Below, one piece after another: positions 7,931 to 11,440 of a stretch of 11,440 bases of DNA. The DNA lies in contig CAZNWE010000106.1 of assembly GCA_964576715.1 (NCBI GenBank), forward strand, positions 1 to 11,440, read 5' to 3'. The notes under the pieces were generated by a model. That model did not search any database. It worked only from the letters and a program-made list of their open reading frames with translations, and was not told the DNA's origin. Position 1 is the stretch's first letter, and every line of letters starts with the position of its first letter. This DNA is from SLRI01 sp964576715 (lineage in GTDB: Bacteria; Pseudomonadota; Alphaproteobacteria; Geminicoccales; Geminicoccaceae). Position numbers and translations under genes: made by a program.

Positions 7931-8473
7931 TCAGTCGAGATGGCCCGGCGGACAGCGGCCGATGACGTAGCCGGCGAGCCGGAGTTGCTCGCGCAAGCCC
8001 GAAGGCCAGTCGAAGCCGTGCTGGTCGAGATAGTCGACCTGCAGGAAATAGGCCGGCCGCTCGAGCGCCGCCGGGCACTCGGCGTAGCGGAAAGCGCCGT
8101 TGATCAGCTGCATGAAATGCACGAGCTCGTGCACCAGCGTGCTGCGATGGAAGAGATCGTCGGCGTCGAAGCGGTCGGACAGGTAGATCGTGATCTCGTC
8201 GGTCAAAAAGCAGGCCTCGACGTCCTGCCAGTCGTCGATGGTCCGGCCCGGGTTGGCGAGCCGGTCGATCTCGGCGTCGGGGACGAAGGCGAGCCGCGGG
8301 ACGACTTGGTCGACCAGCTGGTAACGACTGTGATCGGCGATCCAGTGCATCAGGCTCTTGAGCAGAAGCGTGTGCTCGGCCGCCTCATCGCCACCGCAAG
8401 CGACGTCACCGCGTGCCGCGAACGGCATCCCCAGCCCGAGACAGAGAACGACAACGAGAAAGTGCGGCAGCAT
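7931..8473 (-). CDS. Secreted HExxH putative zinc metallopeptidase (DUF6647-like)
   Basis: A 180-residue protein beginning with a signal peptide (MLPHFLVVVLCLGLGMPFAARG, cleavage near residue 22). The mature protein has HELVHFMQ, with the zinc-binding HExxH at residues 115-119. It is followed by ECPAALERPAYFLQVDYL, in which Glu138 lies 19 residues after the second histidine and could be the third zinc ligand, as in gluzincins. Small exported proteins with this HELVHF...ER-AY-LQ pattern are filed as uncharacterised DUF6647-type families. Peptidase activity is inferred and the substrate is unknown. Cys26, Cys88, Cys133 and Cys174 are consistent with disulfides in the periplasm. The start was chosen for the signal peptide, since only a weak GGACA lies upstream. 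It stands alone on the minus strand, downstream of the MFS gene and the repeat element. Confidence 0.8.
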   Translation of the reverse strand: MLPHFLVVVLCLGLGMPFAARGDVACGGDEAAEHTLLLKSLMHWIADHSRYQLVDQVVPRLAFVPDAEIDRLANPGRTIDDWQDVEACFLTDEITIYLSDRFDADDLFHRSTLVHELVHFMQLINGAFRYAECPAALERPAYFLQVDYLDQHGFDWPSGLREQLRLAGYVIGRCPPGHLD

Positions 8474-8517
8474 CGCAGCTTTGTCCGGCAGACGCGTATC
8501 CGCTGAGTCTTATCATT

Positions 8518-8535
8518 TGTCGACCGTCGTCGACA
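8518..8535. promoter_or_regulatory. Perfect inverted repeat upstream of the metallopeptidase gene
   Basis: TGTCGAC (8518-8524) and GTCGACA (8529-8535) are perfect inverted repeats with a 4-base spacer (CGTC). The site lies 45 bases upstream of the metallopeptidase start and 13 bases from the left end of the repeat element. Its form and position suit an operator. It overlaps AT-rich sequence (complement of TATCATTTG, 8511-8519) that could hold the -10 region on the minus strand. No regulator is identified. Confidence 0.4.
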
Positions 8536-8548
8536 CCCTCCGCCTCGG

Positions 8549-8569
8549 TTAATTCGGGGGACACATTAC
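8549..8569 (+). repeat. Left terminal inverted repeat
   Basis: 21 bases beginning TTAATTCGGGGG and ending ACATTAC. It matches the reverse complement of 8857-8877 at 20 of 21 positions; the only difference is A8561 against C in the complemented right copy. Its AT-rich start stands out from the roughly 70 percent GC surroundings. Confidence 0.85.
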
Positions 8570-8700
8570 GCAAGTAACCATCGGTTCCCGCCGCCGCGCG
8601 TGGCAGGCGCGATGCGCGGCAGGGACGTCGTCGAAGGGCGCTCAAGGCGTATTTTGGTAGGCGCAGCGTTAATGTCCCGTTCGGGGATGGTTGAAATCCC

Positions 8701-8851
8701 TCGCCTTCAGGCGAAGCAAAGTTGGGCCGTAGGCTCGCCCGGCGAGCGTAGGCCAAGGGAACGAGTGTTGGGAGCGAAGCGACCGCATCTGCGTCTTTAG
8801 TCGGCTTCAGCCGAGCAACGAACCCCTCGACTTCCAGTCGAGGGTCGTTCA
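8701..8851 (+). ncRNA. Hairpin cluster resembling IS200/IS605 ends or an omega-RNA scaffold
   Basis: Four hairpins stand in a row. They are TCGCC-TTCA-GGCGA (8701-8714); GCTCGC-CCG-GCGAGC (8733-8747), framed by pairing GGCC at 8725-8728 and 8751-8754; TCGGC-TTCA-GCCGA (8801-8814); and a long terminal one. The last has a 9-bp stem CCCTCGACT/AGTCGAGGG around loop TCC (8824-8844), extended by AACGA/TCGTT (8817-8821 with 8845-8849) past a 2-base bulge, and followed by CA. A long hairpin followed by TTCA is the usual form of the right end of tnpB-bearing IS200/IS605 elements, where the 3' end of the omega RNA lies. The first hairpin resembles a left-end palindrome. With no tnpA or tnpB this would be an internally deleted, PATE-like derivative. 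Whether it is transcribed is unknown. In the other direction the long hairpin could help end MFS transcription. Confidence 0.45.
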
Positions 8852-8856
8852 GTTAA

Positions 8857-8877
8857 GTAATGTGGCCCCCGAATTAA
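8857..8877 (-). repeat. Right terminal inverted repeat
   Basis: 21 bases beginning GTAATGTGG and ending CCGAATTAA, pairing with 8549-8569 at 20 of 21 positions. It overlaps the last bases of the MFS gene: the TTA at 8874-8876 inside the repeat is the complement of that gene's TAA stop. Confidence 0.85.
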
Positions 8878-10040
8878 GGATTTGGCCGCCTCGGGCTCAA
8901 GCTGATCGCGAGCGCTGCCACGGCGAAGGCGAGGAGCGGGACGATCGCCATGGCGACGCGCAGGCCGATGACCTCGGCCACCAGCCCGATCAACGGCGGG
9001 CCGGCGAGAAAGCCCGTATAGGCCACGGTCGCCACCGCCGCGACGCCGACCCCAGGCTCGATGCCGTCGAGATTGGCGGCCCGCCGAAAGGCGATGGGGA
9101 CGACCGCGGCAAACCCCATGCCGACCGCGACGAAACCCAAAATGGCAACGGGTGCGACCGGTAGCACGAGGCCCAGGGTCATGCCGCTGCCGGCGAACAG
9201 CGCCCCGAAGCGCAAGAGGACGACGTCACCAAAGCGCGCCCCCAACGCATCCGCGACGAAACGGGCCGCCATCAGGCCGAGCGAGAAGCCGCTCAGGGCC
9301 AAAGCCGAGACCCCGGGCGAGGCGCCGACGACGTTAGCCAGATAGACCGCACTCCAGTCGCCGGCCGCCCCTTCGGCGAGAAACGAGGCGGCAGCGATCA
9401 GCGCCAATGGCCAGAGCGGCCCGTGCGGCAGGGCCAGCACCGGATCGCTCGCCGGCCGGCTCAGCGGCTTGTCGGCGAGCACCGGGCGCAGCCGCCAGAG
9501 GGCGGCGATGCCGACCAGGGCCGCGAGCGGCAAATGCAGCGCCGGGCCGACAGCCAGCCCGGCGAACAGGCTGCCGGTCGTGCTGCCGAGAAAGAACCCG
9601 ACCCCCCACATGCCGTGAAAGGCCGACATGATGCCCAAGGCCGCGTCACGTTCGACCGCCGCCGCCTTGGCGTTCATCGCCACATCCATCGCACCATTCG
9701 CCGTGCCGAGCAGCAGGAGCCCGAAGGCCAGGCTCCAGAACCCCGAGGCGAAGCCGGGCAGGGCTGCCGTCACCGCGGTGCCGATGCCGGCCACCAGCGC
9801 CAGCCGCCCGGCACCCGCCCGGCCGATCAGCCGACCGCTGAACGGCAGCACCAGGGCCGAGCCCAAGGGCATCCCCAAGAGCGCCAGACCCAGCGCCCCA
9901 TCGCCGAGCTCATGGCTCGCCTTGACCGCCGGGATGCGGCTGAACCAGTTGGCGAGCGCGAAGCCGTTGGCGAGAAACAGCACCGCCACCGCCCGCGTCA
10001 GCGGGGTCGCGGTCAGGGCCCGCAGGGCGTGCATGAGCAT
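8874..10040 (-). CDS. MFS transporter, YbjJ-type
   Basis: A 388-residue inner-membrane permease of the major facilitator superfamily, with about 12 hydrophobic segments. It has the marks of the YbjJ-like branch: FANW-type start LANGFALANWFSRIPAVK (23-40), a motif-A-like GRLIGRAGAGRL (69-80) after the second segment, GAMDVAMNAKAAAVER (116-131), AFHGMWGVGFFLGS (140-153), a central loop around residues 185-208, then FLAEGAAGDWSAVYL (220-234) opening the second half. The substrate is unknown; the family is often annotated as drug or sugar efflux without proof. The open frame continues 218 codons upstream, but that extension is Arg-rich shadow of the divergent gene, so I start at the ATG at 10040 (10034 is possible; neither has a strong ribosome binding site). 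The C-terminus ends in the right repeat of the adjacent element. Confidence 0.88.
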   Translation of the reverse strand: MLMHALRALTATPLTRAVAVLFLANGFALANWFSRIPAVKASHELGDGALGLALLGMPLGSALVLPFSGRLIGRAGAGRLALVAGIGTAVTAALPGFASGFWSLAFGLLLLGTANGAMDVAMNAKAAAVERDAALGIMSAFHGMWGVGFFLGSTTGSLFAGLAVGPALHLPLAALVGIAALWRLRPVLADKPLSRPASDPVLALPHGPLWPLALIAAASFLAEGAAGDWSAVYLANVVGASPGVSALALSGFSLGLMAARFVADALGARFGDVVLLRFGALFAGSGMTLGLVLPVAPVAILGFVAVGMGFAAVVPIAFRRAANLDGIEPGVGVAAVATVAYTGFLAGPPLIGLVAEVIGLRVAMAIVPLLAFAVAALAISLSPRRPNP

Positions 10041-10174
10041 GGATCGGGCCGTTGCCTGCTGGGAGCTGTTGACGGTGCCGGCGAACGCCGCGGCCTTGTC
10101 GCCGGGCGCTCGCGGCTTAAGCTGCCGGGCGACGACTGGCAATGTCCTGTTGGCAAGCGCGAGGAGCGGCAGTG

Positions 10175-11137
10175 ATGCGACGGGTGATCGACCTGGCCCC
10201 GGCCTTGACACACGGTCTCGCCAGCGACGCCGAACTCGCCGACACCGGTGCGGTGGTGGCGCGGCGGCTCGGGGCGGAGGCCGCCACCCTGACCCACGGC
10301 TTCGCCGGTGCCGTGCTGCTTGCCGCCTTGGCCGTGCAGCCGCGAGACAGGTCGATCGTCTTTCTCGCGGCGCACGACATCGAGGTCGCCGGGCCGCTGC
10401 GCGACCTGCTCCAGCTTGCCGGCGCACGCCCGGTCGCCGTCGGCAGCATCGATCGGGCGACAGCGGCAGCGCTCGAGGCAGCCCTCGGGCCGGACACCGC
10501 CGCCGCCCTCTACGTCGCCGACGACGGGCGGCGTGGCAGCCACCTCGTCGCGCTGCCGGCGTTCCACCACGCCGCGCAGCGCCGCGCTCTGCCGACCCTG
10601 GTCCTCGCCCCACGCGGTGCGGACAGCGAAGCCCTGCTCGACGCCGGGGCCGACCTCCTCGTCCTCGATGCGACGACCGCACTCGCCGGGCCACCCCTGG
10701 GTATCCTCGCCGGCAAGCCCGGGCTGATCGCCAGCGCCCGCCGCATCCAGGCGAGCGGGCTCGGTCGGCTCACCCGCCCCGCACCCGACCATCTCGCGGC
10801 GGTCGTGGAAGATCACGCCGGCGCCCGCCCGCCGCTGGTCCAGGCCCGGCGGGCGCGCCTCGGCGAACAGCTGGCCGGACGGCTCGGGCTGCGCCTGCTG
10901 CCATGCCCGAGTGGCGTCATCTTGGATCTCGATCCCGCGACCGCCGGGGCCACCGCCCAGGACCTTGCCCACGCCCTCGCCTCGGCCGAGCCGGCCCTCC
11001 TGGTCGACACCCGTGCCGCCGGCCGGGGACGTCTCGAGCTCGACCTCGCCCGGCTCGACGAGGCCGGCTTCAGCGCCGTGCTCGACACCCTGGCGCGCAC
11101 CGTCGAGGCCCCGATCCCGCCGGCACCCTGGCCCTGA
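10175..11137 (+). CDS. SelA-like PLP-fold protein lacking the catalytic lysine
   Basis: A 320-residue protein whose order of motifs follows the SelA/D-glucosaminate-6-phosphate ammonia-lyase-like group of fold-type I PLP enzymes. These are VARRLGAEAATLTHG (28-41, 'GAEAA.VTsG'), LAGARPVAVG (81-90), ALGPDTAAALYVADDG (103-118), DAGADLLVLDATTALAGPPLG (156-176), and a small C-terminal domain with VILDLDP (248-254). In active relatives the last core motif reads like FSGGKGLRGPQ, with the PLP lysine. Here the matching stretch is LDATTALAGPP and has no lysine. The upstream VDAA aspartate that contacts the PLP ring reads VLAPRG (143-148). The only lysine in the whole protein is Lys181. The N-terminal arm is also short against 370-390 for relatives. 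It may be a non-catalytic homologue. The ATG at 10175 has GAGGAG (10161-10166); 134 bases separate it from the divergent MFS start, and 73 from the RpiR gene downstream. Confidence 0.72.
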   Translation: MRRVIDLAPALTHGLASDAELADTGAVVARRLGAEAATLTHGFAGAVLLAALAVQPRDRSIVFLAAHDIEVAGPLRDLLQLAGARPVAVGSIDRATAAALEAALGPDTAAALYVADDGRRGSHLVALPAFHHAAQRRALPTLVLAPRGADSEALLDAGADLLVLDATTALAGPPLGILAGKPGLIASARRIQASGLGRLTRPAPDHLAAVVEDHAGARPPLVQARRARLGEQLAGRLGLRLLPCPSGVILDLDPATAGATAQDLAHALASAEPALLVDTRAAGRGRLELDLARLDEAGFSAVLDTLARTVEAPIPPAPWP

Positions 11138-11145
11138 TCGACCGG

Positions 11146-11174
11146 TTGGCAGCCGGAACTGCGACCGATATGTC
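11146..11174 (+). promoter_or_regulatory. Weak sigma-70-like promoter candidate before the RpiR gene
   Basis: TTGGCA (11146-11151) and TATGTC (11169-11174) are separated by 17 bases. The first matches the -35 consensus at 5 of 6 positions and the second matches -10 at only 3 of 6. It would start transcription near 11181, giving a leader of about 30 bases before the ATG at 11211. Support is modest, and the main point in its favour is overlap with the inverted repeat. Confidence 0.3.
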
Positions 11175-11183
11175 TCAGTTCCG
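11154..11183. promoter_or_regulatory. Inverted repeat, putative RpiR operator
   Basis: CGGAACTG (11154-11161) and CAGTTCCG (11176-11183) are perfect 8-bp inverted repeats with a 14-base spacer, so the half-sites are 22 bp apart, about two helical turns. The site covers the spacer and -10 of the promoter candidate and ends 27 bases before the RpiR start. A dimeric HTH regulator acting on its own promoter would fit. Binding is inferred only. Confidence 0.45.
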
Positions 11184-11210
11184 ATGCAGAACCGAAACGC
11201 GGCCGCTGCC

Positions 11211-11440
11211 ATGCAGACGCCGCCACCGCTGACGCAGCGCTTGCTCGAGCATTACAACGCCATGCCGCGGGCCGAGCGGCGGCTGGCCGATCTCCTGCTC
11301 GAGGACGTCCGCGCGGTGATCGACAACTCGGCCACGGCACTCGCCGACCGCGCCGGGGTCTCCAAGGCCACCGCCGCCCGGCTGTTCCAGCGCCTCGGCT
11401 ATCCGAGCTTCAAGGCGGCACAAAAAGGCCTGAAGGAAGC
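11211..11440 (+). CDS. RpiR/MurR-family transcriptional regulator (C-terminus beyond window)
   Basis: The first 76 codons of a gene running off the right edge. They form the N-terminal RpiR helix-turn-helix domain: LLEHYNAMPRAERRLADLLLED, then SATALADRAGVSKATAARLF and QRLGYPSFKAAQKGL, matching the family pattern 'S..elA...gvS.atv.R...lGy.gf.e.k'. Full members also have a C-terminal SIS sugar-phosphate-binding domain, which would lie outside the window. I use the ATG at 11211 because the protein then begins as RpiR proteins usually do; an in-frame ATG at 11184 would add nine residues, and neither has a clear Shine-Dalgarno. It follows the SelA-like gene by 73 bases on the same strand and has its own inverted-repeat site upstream, so it may regulate itself and the SelA-like/MFS pair. 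Confidence 0.88.
   Translation, partial: MQTPPPLTQRLLEHYNAMPRAERRLADLLLEDVRAVIDNSATALADRAGVSKATAARLFQRLGYPSFKAAQKGLKE

Larger units (their letters stand above)
8549..8877. mobile_element. 329-bp MITE-like element with 21-bp terminal inverted repeats
   Basis: The stretch from the metallopeptidase start to the MFS stop has no convincing gene. It is bounded by 21-bp inverted repeats, 20/21 identical, starting TTAATTCGGGGG at the left end and ending CCCCCGAATTAA at the right. The interior is rich in hairpins, all in its right half. No open frame encodes a transposase, so it would be non-autonomous. Ends built around AATTCGGGGG...ACA...TTAC resemble, from memory, repeats commonly seen beside REP-associated tyrosine transposase (RAYT/Y1) genes; I could not check this by search. 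No clear target duplication is visible outside the repeats. The right repeat reaches into the 3' end of the MFS gene. Confidence 0.6.

Noticed and set aside
8670..8685. TAATGTCCCG... as a possible third, degenerate copy of the terminal repeat
   Set aside because: It needs gaps and matches only about ten bases of the end sequence, so it could be chance.
8406..8756. 116-codon minus-strand frame through the element, with RLPRAAAG recalling the start of RAYT transposases
   Set aside because: Only a handful of residues look similar, with no HUH or catalytic tyrosine context, and it runs through hairpin sequence; too short to call a transposase remnant.
10041..10174. Promoters in the divergent MFS/SelA-like region (TTGACG at 10069; TTGCCA-N17-TAAGCC on the minus strand)
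   Set aside because: The -10 partners are absent or match poorly; promoters must exist here, but I cannot place them.
10041..10694. N-terminal extension of the MFS frame by up to 218 codons
   Set aside because: The extension is Arg/Ala-rich, overlaps the opposite-strand SelA-like gene and precedes the natural first membrane segment of MFS proteins.
10013..11212. 399-codon minus-strand and overlapping long plus-strand (9628-11232) frames
   Set aside because: Both have biased, domain-less composition; the SelA-like frame has recognisable motifs and a good ribosome binding site.

Overview
This 11.4-kb window is very GC-rich (codon third positions are almost all G or C) and reads like the chromosome of a high-GC alphaproteobacterium, perhaps Rhodospirillales-like. 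That assignment rests on base composition and on the soxBDAG gene order, so it is an inference. Coding is dense and I see no rRNA, tRNA or CRISPR array.

Left part (1-7349). A partial secreted protein of unknown function runs leftward off the window edge (1-452, minus). Divergent from it is a complete heterotetrameric sarcosine oxidase operon, soxB-soxD-soxA-soxG (621-5717, plus), with short gaps or overlapping start/stop codons. A GMC-family flavoprotein of the choline/alcohol dehydrogenase type (5742-7349) follows only 24 bases after soxG. The tetramer oxidatively demethylates sarcosine, with tetrahydrofolate as methylene acceptor, giving glycine, 5,10-methylene-THF and H2O2. The GMC enzyme may supply an upstream step such as choline oxidation, but its substrate is not shown by the sequence.

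Middle part (7441-8877). A secreted DUF302 protein (plus) and a secreted HExxH metallopeptidase-like protein (minus) converge tail to tail. Then comes a 400-base stretch without a gene. It holds a 329-bp element (8549-8877) bounded by 21-bp inverted repeats (20/21 identical). Inside it is a series of strong hairpins resembling the subterminal ends of an IS200/IS605-family element, with no transposase or TnpB. The right inverted repeat supplies the stop codon of the next gene.

Right part (8874-11440). A YbjJ-type MFS transporter (minus) diverges from a short SelA-like fold-type I PLP-enzyme homologue (plus) that appears to lack the Schiff-base lysine. An RpiR-type regulator (plus, cut by the window edge) follows, preceded by a perfect 8-bp inverted repeat that overlaps a weak promoter candidate.

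Most worth a second look: the nested element at 8549-8877, including the idea that its hairpins are an orphan omega-RNA-like remnant whose guide position falls on the terminal repeat, and the lysine-less SelA-like protein beside an RpiR regulator.
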